The notes: a model not told the origin generated them from the letters alone. A stretch of 13,586 bases of DNA from an uncultured Prevotella sp. (GCA_905234355.1 CAJOHP010000041.1:1-13586), one strand, 5' to 3'; counted from the first letter of the stretch, positions 1 to 6,177 are shown. Translations and numbers: made by a program.

Positions 1-918
1 TTTGAGGACGAGGTGGGCTACTATGGCGCACACCGCGACCAGGGACCGAAGTTCAACCCCTTCTTCATCCCGAAGATGATAGCCGACATCGCCGCCGGAC
101 AGATATCCATCATGTACGGCTTCCACGGCCCCAACTACATCACCGCCTCGGCCTGCGCCTCATCGTCGAACGCACTGGCCGACGCCTTCAACCTCATCCG
201 TCTGGGCAAGGCCAACGCCATCGTGGCCGGTGGTGCCGAGGCAGCCATCTGCGAGACGGGCGTGGGCGGATTCAACGCCATGCACGCGCTCTCCACGCGC
301 AATGATGAGCCCGAGAAGGCCAGCCGGCCTTTCAGCGCCTCGCGCGACGGCTTCATCATGGCCGAGGGTGCCGGATGCCTCATCCTCGAGGAGCTTGAGC
401 ACGCCAAGGCACGCGGCGCCAAGATCTATGCCGAGATGGTGGGTGCCGGCATGAGTGCCGACGCACACCACATCACCGCATCACACCCCGAGGGACTCGG
501 CGCCAAGCTCGTGATGCAGAACGCACTGGAGGATGCCGGACTCAAGCCCGAGGACATAGACTACATCAACGTGCACGGCACGTCGACACACGTGGGCGAC
601 ATCTCCGAGGCCAAAGCCATCAAGGAAGTCTTCGGCGACGCAGCCTACAAGCTCAACATCTCCTCGACCAAGTCGATGACGGGCCACCTGCTCGGTGCCG
701 CCGGTGCCGTGGAGGCCATGGCCGCCGTGCTCGCTGTGAAAAACGACATCGTGCCGCCCACCATCAACCACGAGGAGGGCGACGACGACCCGGAGATAGA
801 CTACCGACTGAACTTCACCTTCAACAAGGCACAGAAGCGAGAGGTGCGCGCTGCACTTTCCAACACCTTCGGATTCGGAGGACACAATGCCTGCGTGGTG
901 TTCAAGAAGTACGTATAG
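1..918 (+). CDS. fabF: 3-oxoacyl-ACP synthase II (KAS II), 5'-truncated by the window edge
   Basis: FabF condenses malonyl-ACP with acyl-ACP in cytoplasmic type II fatty-acid elongation. The reading frame is open from base 1, so the N-terminal part of the usual ~415-residue enzyme (about 110 residues) lies outside the window; the GTG at 13 is internal. The thiolase-fold Cys-His-His triad is visible: the nucleophile Cys in TASACASSSNA (codon 154-156), the first His in NVHGTST (codon 574-576) and the second in TKSMTGHLLGAAGA (codon 685-687). The C-terminal glycine-rich loop NTFGFGGHN is also present. HGTST, TKSMTGH and the FGFGG loop fit FabF/FabB rather than FabH, and overall similarity is to FabF. 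In Bacteroidetes fabF commonly follows acpP and precedes rnc, and rnc indeed follows here. A long hairpin with a T-tract sits right after the stop. Base composition matches the neighbours. Confidence 0.96.
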   Translation, partial: FEDEVGYYGAHRDQGPKFNPFFIPKMIADIAAGQISIMYGFHGPNYITASACASSSNALADAFNLIRLGKANAIVAGGAEAAICETGVGGFNAMHALSTRNDEPEKASRPFSASRDGFIMAEGAGCLILEELEHAKARGAKIYAEMVGAGMSADAHHITASHPEGLGAKLVMQNALEDAGLKPEDIDYINVHGTSTHVGDISEAKAIKEVFGDAAYKLNISSTKSMTGHLLGAAGAVEAMAAVLAVKNDIVPPTINHEEGDDDPEIDYRLNFTFNKAQKREVRAALSNTFGFGGHNACVVFKKYV

Positions 919-929
919 TGCATCGTCAG

Positions 930-955
930 CATAGTGCATAGTGCATAGTGCATAG
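930..955 (+). repeat. Heptanucleotide tandem repeat CATAGTG x3 plus partial copy
   Basis: Three perfect CATAGTG units run from 930 to 950, followed by CATAG. The array starts 11 bases after the fabF stop. The reverse complement, CACTATG, occurs at 1007-1012 region and again at 1021-1027, so the repeats supply the left arm of the terminator hairpin and allow several pairing registers. Confidence 0.9.
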
Positions 956-1019
956 CTGCTACTGCCCATAGACGACAGGCTACCACAGAGCAGCTATGGA
1001 CTGTGCACTATGCTTTTTT
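936..1019 (+). terminator. Rho-independent terminator after fabF with a 25-bp stem
   Basis: The left arm 936-960 pairs with the right arm 989-1013: 23 Watson-Crick pairs, one G-U (946/1003) and one G-G mismatch (950/999). The loop is 28 nt (961-988) and six T follow immediately (1014-1019). The stem is unusually long. Beyond it, 914-936 and 1021-1043 are also imperfect inverted repeats (19 of 23 positions), so almost the whole fabF-rnc spacer is self-complementary. The position after a stop codon and the T-run support termination. Read-through into rnc is possible, since no good rnc promoter is visible downstream. Confidence 0.8.
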
Positions 1020-1056
1020 GCACTATGACGACGATGGACTATTGACCGTAAAGACT

Positions 1057-1074
1057 ATGAACAATGAACTATAA
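1057..1074 (+). other. Five-codon upstream mini-ORF overlapping the rnc start
   Basis: An ATG at 1057 starts a frame of five codons (MNNEL) ending in TAA at 1072-1074. It overlaps the rnc start codon (1064) by 11 bases in another frame. The two ATGs are produced by a direct heptamer repeat, ATGAACA followed by ATGAACT. Whether it is translated is unknown; it could be a decoy start or a coupling device, or simply a by-product of the duplication. Confidence 0.35.
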
Positions 1075-2122
1075 AGACATCATCGACCGTCTGCGGCTGC
1101 CATACCAGGACGACAAGGAACTGCGCCAGTCGCTGCGCGACATCATCGGTTTCTATCCCCACGCCATCAAGCACTATAAGCTGGCGCTGATGCACAAGAG
1201 CTCCGGCCGCCGCAACGACAAGGGGCGTCCGCTGAACAACGAGCGCCTGGAGTTTCTGGGCGACGCCATGCTCGACGCCGTCGTGGGCCACATCGTCTTC
1301 GAGCACTTCGAAGGCAAGCGTGAGGGATTCCTCACCAACACCCGCTCCAAGCTCGTCAGCCGCGACACCTTGGGCAAGCTCGCCACAGAGATGGGACTGA
1401 CCGAGCTCATACAGTCCAGCGGGCCACAGCGCTCGCACAACAGCTACATGGCCGGCAATGCCTTCGAGGCGCTCGTCGGCGCCATCTATCTGGACCAGGG
1501 CTACGACGCCGTCATGCGCTTTATCAAGAAGCGCATACTGGCACAGATGGTCAACATAGACAAGGTGGCCTACAAAGAGGTGAACTTCAAGTCGAAGCTC
1601 CTGGAGTGGACGCAGAAAAACCGCGTGCGCATGGACTTCAAGATGCTCAAGCAGACCACCGACGAGAAGGGCTCGCCCGTCTTCGGATACTGCGTCGTCA
1701 TCGAGGGCGTAGAAGGCGGCAAAGGGCAGGGATACTCGAAGAAGGAGGCACAGCAGATAGCATCGAAGGAGACACTCGTCCGACTGCGCCGCGAGCCACA
1801 GTTTATCGACGCCATCTTCCAGGGCAAGAGCCAGCGCACGAAGATGGAGGAGGAGCCCACAGCCATCGCTCCTGACCTGGAGGCCGACAAGAACTTCATC
1901 ATCCACCTGGAGCAGCCTCAGGATTCCCAGGACTCCCAGGACCAGCAGAAGTCTCAGAAGACCCAGAAGTCCCAGAAGACCCAGCAAGCACAGGACACTC
2001 AGAAGCCCCAACAGGCGCCCGACGAGTTCGACCTGAGCGACATCACCCACAATCCAGCCGAGACATCGCGCGAGGACATCATCGCCGCCGCCGAGGCCGC
2101 CGCCTTCGCCGAGCAGAGATAA
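1064..2122 (+). CDS. rnc: Ribonuclease III with an extended Gln-rich C-terminal tail
   Basis: RNase III cleaves double-stranded RNA in rRNA and mRNA processing in the cytoplasm. The catalytic domain spans about residues 25-165 and carries the signature NNERLEFLGDAML (residues 58-70; E63 and D67 as metal ligands) and the second motif GNAFEALVGAIYLD (131-144; E135). The Asp that precedes E135 by three residues in E. coli is Asn132 here; from memory this is usual in Bacteroidales enzymes. A dsRNA-binding domain follows at about 174-243 (FKSKLLEW...GYSKKEAQQIASKE). The protein is 352 residues against about 225-250 for compact family members. The excess is a tail from about 244, with a low-complexity Q/K/S/T tract at 284-317 and an acidic/Ala-rich end. 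ATG 1064 is chosen because the frame begins with a conserved-looking N-terminus; ATG 1057 is out of frame. No strong Bacteroidetes promoter was found upstream. Confidence 0.96.
   Translation: MNYKDIIDRLRLPYQDDKELRQSLRDIIGFYPHAIKHYKLALMHKSSGRRNDKGRPLNNERLEFLGDAMLDAVVGHIVFEHFEGKREGFLTNTRSKLVSRDTLGKLATEMGLTELIQSSGPQRSHNSYMAGNAFEALVGAIYLDQGYDAVMRFIKKRILAQMVNIDKVAYKEVNFKSKLLEWTQKNRVRMDFKMLKQTTDEKGSPVFGYCVVIEGVEGGKGQGYSKKEAQQIASKETLVRLRREPQFIDAIFQGKSQRTKMEEEPTAIAPDLEADKNFIIHLEQPQDSQDSQDQQKSQKTQKSQKTQQAQDTQKPQQAPDEFDLSDITHNPAETSREDIIAAAEAAAFAEQR
1913..2014 (+). repeat. Low-complexity tract with 9-bp tandem units inside rnc
   Basis: The segment is built from degenerate 9-bp units of the type (A/T)CCCAGAAG, clearest at 1952-1984 (TCTCAGAAG, ACCCAGAAG, TCCCAGAAG, ACCCAG). 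In the rnc frame it reads as repeats of T/S-Q-K. It encodes residues 284-317, in the non-conserved tail. The same DNA unit recurs at 4542-4574 in a different reading frame. Confidence 0.85.
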
Positions 2123-2223
2123 AGCCCGATTTCTCCCGGACAGACATAAAGCCCGTCCCTACGAGCCAGCACACACATCGTAGGGACGGGCTTTATGTCT
2201 TTCTGGGAGAAATCGGGCTTTAT
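2119..2223. repeat. Large palindrome at the rnc 3' end, copies of a dispersed repeat
   Basis: The left arm 2119-2164 and right arm 2178-2223 are inverted copies, 46 bases with two mismatches, separated by a 13-nt loop. The left arm begins one base before the rnc stop codon TAA (2120-2122). Inside the arms are copies of the family also found at 12894-13022: 2136-2162 matches the reverse-orientation unit at 26 of 27 positions, and 2180-2206 matches the forward unit at about 24 of 27. It could form a hairpin that protects or terminates rnc mRNA, but no T-tract follows. Confidence 0.9.
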
Positions 2224-2232
2224 GCCTGTCCG
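2214..2232 (+). repeat. Half-copy of the dispersed palindromic repeat
   Basis: Nineteen bases, CGGGCTTTATGCCTGTCCG, are identical to the 3' portion of the forward unit at 12894-12920. The copy overlaps the outer end of the right arm of the palindrome, so units are nested here. Confidence 0.85.
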
Positions 2233-2333
2233 ACGGACTCCATCGCTGCCCTGTCAGGAGCGGGAAAACAAGAATAATGAGACCAAAAGCTATTAAAAAA
2301 CGTAAATCATGCCGCCGTTACGCTTCTTTTGTC

Positions 2334-2342
2334 TAATTTTGC
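2334..2342 (+). promoter_or_regulatory. Bacteroidetes-type -7 box upstream of the GH3 gene
   Basis: TAATTTTGC matches the -7 consensus TAnnTTTGC exactly. No good TTTG -33 element lies 19-21 nt upstream; the nearest TTTTG (2327-2331) is too close. The predicted transcript would start near 2347 and carry the GC-rich hairpin in its leader of about 110 nt. Confidence 0.5.
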
Positions 2343-2354
2343 AGCAGACTTCGG

Positions 2355-2405
2355 GAGTGCGGGCGCCCTCGCCCGCCACCGATGCGGGCGAGGGCGCCCG
2401 CGCTC
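2355..2405 (+). repeat. Perfect GC-rich hairpin in the GH3 leader
   Basis: Arms 2359-2376 and 2384-2401 are perfect inverted repeats of 18 bases, extendable to 22 pairs (2355-2376 with 2384-2405) with one G-T. The loop is 7 nt (CACCGAT). There is no T-run, so it is not a classical terminator. Its place just after the promoter box suggests a leader structure; it could also be a dispersed extragenic palindrome. Confidence 0.8.
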
Positions 2406-2455
2406 ACAAGACAGAAGAGCGGTAACAACCCTCAGTAACAGACAGAAAGAGAACA

Positions 2456-3949
2456 ATGAGTCTGACCAAGATTATAAGAAACATCTTTGCGCCCCGCTGG
2501 CGCGAGCTGGAGCGCCACCAGCACGACGGCGAAGCCATGCAGCGCGAGGTACTCGCACGCCTGACAAGCAAAGGCAAGGACACGGAATACGGGCGCAACC
2601 ACCTCTTCGGCGCCGTCAAGGACTACGACGACTTCGTGCGCCACACACCGCTCAACAGCTACGAAGAGCTCAAGGGCGACATAGACCGCATGCGGCAGGG
2701 CGAGCGCGACGTGCTCTGGCCCGGCAGGGTGAAGTGGTATGCCAAGTCGAGCGGCACAACCAACGACAAGTCGAAGTTCATACCCGTCTCGGCTGACGGA
2801 CTGAAACGACTGCACTACCGCGGAGGCACCGACGCCGTGGCACTCTACCTGCGCAACAACCCGCAGAGCCGCATGTTCGACGGACGCGGACTCATCCTCG
2901 GCGGCAGCCACTCGCCCAACTACAACCTGCCGGGCTCGCTCGTGGGCGACCTGAGCGCCATACTCATCGAGAACATCAACCCGCTGGTCAACCTCGTGCG
3001 TGTGCCCAGCAAGCAGACGGCGCTGCTCAGCGACTTCGAGCTCAAGCGCGACCGCATAGCCCATGAGGCCATGGATAAGAACGTGACCAACCTGAGCGGC
3101 GTGCCGTCGTGGATGCTCAGCGTGCTACACCGCATCATGGAGCTCTCGGGAAAGGAGCACCTGGAAGAGGTGTGGCCAAACATCGAGGTGTTCTTCCACG
3201 GAGGAGTGGCCTTCACACCCTATCGCGAGCAGTACAGGCAGCTCATCACCTCGCCACGTATGCACTACATGGAGACCTACAACGCCAGCGAGGGATTCTT
3301 CGGACTGCAGGACGACCCCGCCGACCGCGCCATGATGCTCATGCTCGACTACGACGTGTTCTACGAGTTCATTGAGCAGACACCAGGAGCCACACCCGTG
3401 CCGCTGTGGGGCGTGGAAAAGGGCAAGAACTACGCCATGGTCATCTCTACCTCCTGCGGACTGTGGCGATACATGATAGGCGACACCATACAGTTCACAT
3501 CCGTCAATCCCTATAAGTTCATCATCAGCGGCCGCACAAAGAGCTTCATCAACGCCTTCGGCGAGGAGCTCATCGTCGACAATGCCGAGCAGGGCCTGGC
3601 CTACGCCTGCCAGAAATGCGGCGCACAGGTCAAGGACTACACCGCTGCACCCGTCTTCATGGACGCCCAGGCGAAGTGCCGGCACCAGTGGCTCATCGAG
3701 TTTGTCAGACGGCCAGACGACATGCAGGCCTTCGCAGCCACACTCGACCGCAAGCTGCAGGAGCTCAACAGCGACTACGAGGCCAAACGATACAAAGACA
3801 TCACCCTGCAGCCACTCGAGATCGTCGAGGCACACCAGGGACTCTTCGACGAATGGCTCGCCTCACGCGGCAAGCTCGGCGGACAGCACAAAGTGCCACG
3901 GCTGAGCAACGAGCGCACCATCATAGACCAACTGCTGAAAAGGAATTAG
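2456..3949 (+). CDS. GH3-family acyl-adenylating amido synthetase
   Basis: GH3 enzymes belong to the ANL superfamily: they activate a carboxylate with ATP and transfer it to an amine, usually an amino acid. The plant members conjugate hormones such as auxin and jasmonate; substrates of the bacterial members are mostly unknown. All three adenylation motifs are visible: the phosphate-binding loop SSGTTNDKSK (residues 98-107), YNASEGFFG (275-283) and GLWRYMIGD (335-343), followed by the hinge segment SGRTKSFINAFGEEL (358-372). The C-terminal small domain runs to residue 497. No signal peptide or membrane segment is seen, so it is cytoplasmic. The start is set by ATG 2456 after a purine-rich AGAAAGAGAA. 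The gene is followed after 48 bp by a lipoprotein gene on the same strand and probably shares its transcript. It is not related to glycoside hydrolase family 3 despite the name. Confidence 0.93.
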   Translation: MSLTKIIRNIFAPRWRELERHQHDGEAMQREVLARLTSKGKDTEYGRNHLFGAVKDYDDFVRHTPLNSYEELKGDIDRMRQGERDVLWPGRVKWYAKSSGTTNDKSKFIPVSADGLKRLHYRGGTDAVALYLRNNPQSRMFDGRGLILGGSHSPNYNLPGSLVGDLSAILIENINPLVNLVRVPSKQTALLSDFELKRDRIAHEAMDKNVTNLSGVPSWMLSVLHRIMELSGKEHLEEVWPNIEVFFHGGVAFTPYREQYRQLITSPRMHYMETYNASEGFFGLQDDPADRAMMLMLDYDVFYEFIEQTPGATPVPLWGVEKGKNYAMVISTSCGLWRYMIGDTIQFTSVNPYKFIISGRTKSFINAFGEELIVDNAEQGLAYACQKCGAQVKDYTAAPVFMDAQAKCRHQWLIEFVRRPDDMQAFAATLDRKLQELNSDYEAKRYKDITLQPLEIVEAHQGLFDEWLASRGKLGGQHKVPRLSNERTIIDQLLKRN

Positions 3950-3997
3950 GCGCTCCAACGGTTTCCGACGGTACGACGCTGTGAGGACTTTCTACTT

Positions 3998-6052
3998 ATG
4001 AGAGCGAAGAATAAAAGCAACAGAAGGAGCGGACAACCCGTCACAACGGGCGCTTCGACCCTTGCAGGCACGCGAGCACTCTGGCTCGTGCTGGCCATGC
4101 TGCTCACGGCCTGTGCCCGCATGGGCAACCCCGACGGCGGATGGTACGACGACACACCGCCGCAAGTGGTCAGCGCCACACCCGCCGACAAGGCCACCGG
4201 AGTGAGAAGCCGAAAGGTGACCATCAACTTCAGCGAGTTCATCAAGATAGAGGATGCACAGTCGAAGGTGATCGTCTCGCCGCCGCAGCTGGAGCAGGCC
4301 GACATCAGGGCCGCGGGCAAGCACATACTCATAGAGCTGAAAGACACGCTCAAGGACAACACCACCTACACCATCGACTTCAGCGATGCCATCACCGACA
4401 ACAACGAGGGCAACCCCATGGGCAACTACACCTACAGCTTCTCCACGGGCAGTGCCATCGACACCCTGGCCGTGTCGGGCTACTGCCTCAACGCCGAAGA
4501 CCTGGAGCCCATCAAGGGCATCCTCGTGGGTCTCTACCCCATCCCAGAGGTCCCAGAAGACCCAGAAGACCCAGCCCCCCACCCCACCCTGTCCGACACC
4601 GTCTTCCGCACCACGCCCCTGCTGCGTGTCTCGCGCACCAACGGCAGCGGCTTCTTCACCATCAAGGGCGTGGCACCGGGCAGCTACAACGTCTATGCGC
4701 TCGACGACGCCGACGGCGACTTCAAGTTCAGCCAGAAGAGCGAGACCATAGGCTACTCCCACGACGTGGTGCGGCCGTCAAGCAAGCAGGACGTCAGGCA
4801 AGACACCGTATGGATAGACTCGCTACACATCAGCAACATCCTCCGTGTGCCCTACACCCACTTCCTGCCCGACGACGTCACCCTGCTCTGCTTCAAAGAG
4901 CCGCAGACCGACCGACACCTGCTCAAGACCGAGCGCAAGGACCCGGAGAAGATAGAGCTCTTCTTCACCTACGGCAGCGACACACTGCCCACCCTGCGCG
5001 CACTCGACTTCGACGACACCGATGCCTTCGTCGTCGAGGCATCAGAGTATCTCGACACACTGTGCTACTGGCTGCGCGACACCACACTCATCAACCGCGA
5101 CACGCTCACCTTCGAGCTCACCTATATGGAGACCGACACGCTGGGAATGCTCGTCGCCAAGACCGACACCATCGAGGCCGTGCCCAAGATGAGCTACGAG
5201 AAGCGGCAGAAGCAGGCACAGAAGGAACTGGAGAAATGGGAGAAGGAGCAGGAGAAGAAACGCAAGCGCGGACAGCCCTACGACAGCATCATGCCACGCA
5301 CGCCCCTCGAGGTCAAGGTGTCGCCCACAGGACAGATAGACCCCACACAGAGCATCTTCATCGACGTGCCCGTGCCGCTCGAGCGCTGCGACACGGCAGC
5401 CATACACCTCTACTGCATGATAGACTCCGTGTGGTACCGCGCGCCGCACCTCTTCACACAGGAGGCCACACGCACATACCGCATCGCGGCCGAGTGGCAG
5501 CAGGGACTGGAGTATAGCCTGGAGATAGACTCCGCCGCCTTCGAGACCATCTACGGCGTCACATCCAACGCCATCAAGCAGGGCATCAAGGTGCGCACCA
5601 ACGACGAGTACAGCACGCTCGTGGTCAACCTCGCCGGACTGCCCTCCATGCCCGAAGGGGCACAGGTCGTCGTGCAGCTGCTCGAGGGCGGCGACAAGCC
5701 CACACGGCAGGCTGTCATGGCACCCGACCACGCTGCCGAGTTCTTCTTCGTCCGTCCCGGAGCCTACTACCTACGAGCATTCATCGACATGAACGGCAAC
5801 GGACTGTGGGACACCGGACTCTACGACGACGACCTGCAGGCCGAGCCCGTCTACTACTTCGGAGAGAAGGTGGAGTGCAAAGCCAAATGGGACGTCACAC
5901 GAGCGTGGAACATCACCGCTACGCCACGATACAAGCAGAAACCGCTCGCCATCACCAAGCAGAAACCCGACAAGGCCAAGCAGCTGCGCAACCGCAACAT
6001 AGAGCGCGCCCGACAGCTCGGCAAGCAGTATGTCAAGGAGCAAGGACTGTGA
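3998..6052 (+). CDS. Ig-like (Big_5-type) domain lipoprotein
   Basis: This is an envelope lipoprotein of unknown function. A hydrophobic segment, ALWLVLAMLLTAC (residues 27-39), ends in a lipobox (LTAC) with Cys39 as the predicted lipidated residue. The n-region is long, about 26 residues. Residues about 52-151 resemble a bacterial Ig-like Big_5 domain (TPPQVVSATPADKATGV ... FSTG). Next comes a prealbumin/carboxypeptidase-regulatory-like strand set (FFTIKGVAPGSYNVYALDDADGD, about 226-248), interrupted by a Pro-Glu-Asp repeat at 183-194. A charged helix lies at 400-425. The C-terminus has an NGNGLWD loop (about 599-605) and a basic tail (KQKPDKAKQLRNRN). No typical Bacteroidetes surface-export acidic signal follows Cys39, so inner-leaflet periplasmic retention is plausible. 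GAGG about 12 bases before ATG 3998 supports the start. It lies 48 bp after GH3. I recognise the family type but not a function. Confidence 0.85.
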   Translation: MRAKNKSNRRSGQPVTTGASTLAGTRALWLVLAMLLTACARMGNPDGGWYDDTPPQVVSATPADKATGVRSRKVTINFSEFIKIEDAQSKVIVSPPQLEQADIRAAGKHILIELKDTLKDNTTYTIDFSDAITDNNEGNPMGNYTYSFSTGSAIDTLAVSGYCLNAEDLEPIKGILVGLYPIPEVPEDPEDPAPHPTLSDTVFRTTPLLRVSRTNGSGFFTIKGVAPGSYNVYALDDADGDFKFSQKSETIGYSHDVVRPSSKQDVRQDTVWIDSLHISNILRVPYTHFLPDDVTLLCFKEPQTDRHLLKTERKDPEKIELFFTYGSDTLPTLRALDFDDTDAFVVEASEYLDTLCYWLRDTTLINRDTLTFELTYMETDTLGMLVAKTDTIEAVPKMSYEKRQKQAQKELEKWEKEQEKKRKRGQPYDSIMPRTPLEVKVSPTGQIDPTQSIFIDVPVPLERCDTAAIHLYCMIDSVWYRAPHLFTQEATRTYRIAAEWQQGLEYSLEIDSAAFETIYGVTSNAIKQGIKVRTNDEYSTLVVNLAGLPSMPEGAQVVVQLLEGGDKPTRQAVMAPDHAAEFFFVRPGAYYLRAFIDMNGNGLWDTGLYDDDLQAEPVYYFGEKVECKAKWDVTRAWNITATPRYKQKPLAITKQKPDKAKQLRNRNIERARQLGKQYVKEQGL
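4542..4574 (+). repeat. 9-bp tandem repeat inside the lipoprotein gene
   Basis: Units TCCCAGAGG, TCCCAGAAG, ACCCAGAAG and a partial ACCCAG lie in a row. They encode residues 183-192 (PEVPEDPEDP). The 16 bases at 4550-4565 are identical to 1969-1984 in rnc, but the reading frame differs there (Q-K-T instead of P-E-D). Confidence 0.9.
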
Positions 6053-6053
6053 G

Positions 6054-6074
6054 GAGATGAGAGATGAGAGATGA
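6054..6074 (+). repeat. Heptanucleotide tandem repeat GAGATGA x3
   Basis: Three perfect GAGATGA units follow the lipoprotein stop codon (6050-6052) after a single base, and a degenerate GAAATG follows. The array has the same unit length and copy number as the CATAGTG array after fabF. Confidence 0.9.
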
Positions 6075-6165
6075 GAAATGCCACCGGCCCCGCATGGCAC
6101 TCCCCTCCCTCCAAGAGCAATGCCACCGGCCCCGCATGGCACTCCCCTCCCTTGTAGGGGAGGGG
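6073..6165 (+). repeat. 38-bp direct repeat (period 42 bp) ending in a small palindrome
   Basis: Copies at 6073-6110 and 6115-6152 agree at all but one position (6076 A versus 6118 C). The core begins AATGCCACCGGCCCC and ends ACTCCCCTCCCT. The second copy continues into a hairpin, CCCCTCCC (6144-6151) against GGGAGGGG (6158-6165). The minus strand of this unit would translate to a PPLQGRGV-like phrase, which I recall as a frequent spurious product of a dispersed Bacteroidetes intergenic element; that is memory, not shown here. Confidence 0.85.
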
Positions 6166-6177
6166 CTGGGGGTGGGG
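6157..6177 (+). other. G-quadruplex candidate upstream of the DUF3108 gene
   Basis: Four G-runs of 4, 4, 5 and 4 bases are separated by loops of A, CT and T. Short loops and runs of at least four G are the strongest intramolecular G-quadruplex pattern. It lies about 92 bp before the DUF3108 ATG, on the coding strand, and its first two runs overlap the right arm of the 6144-6165 hairpin, so the two structures are mutually exclusive. Confidence 0.6.

Larger units (their letters stand above)
2123..2455. other. Non-coding spacer between rnc and the GH3 gene (333 bp)
   Basis: I see no convincing gene here. The spacer holds, in order: a palindrome with 46-bp arms (2119-2223), a further half-copy of the dispersed repeat (2214-2232), an A-rich stretch (about 2266-2307), a promoter -7 box (2334-2342), a perfect GC-rich hairpin (2355-2405) and a purine-rich leader before the ATG at 2456. 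Open frames crossing it have no recognisable domain and reflect the GC-rich repeat. Confidence 0.75.

Noticed and set aside
1017..1047. Promoter for rnc (TTTG, 19 nt, TATTGACC)
   Set aside because: Spacing fits, but the -7 part matches only TA of TAnnTTTG, so it is too weak to call.
1055..2050. Minus-strand 331-aa ORF over rnc with Leu-Gly repeats
   Set aside because: It is the antisense shadow of the 9-bp repeat and of a confident RNase III gene.
2329..2796. Open frame across the GC-rich hairpin and the start of the GH3 gene
   Set aside because: Arg/Ala/Gln-rich product without motifs, overlapping a clear GH3 coding frame; it is a high-GC shadow.
4141..5517. Long second-frame plus-strand ORF (458 aa) inside the lipoprotein gene
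   Set aside because: Composition is His/Arg/Gln-rich as expected from a shifted GC-rich frame, no domain is seen, and the lipoprotein frame has a signal peptide and Ig-like domain.
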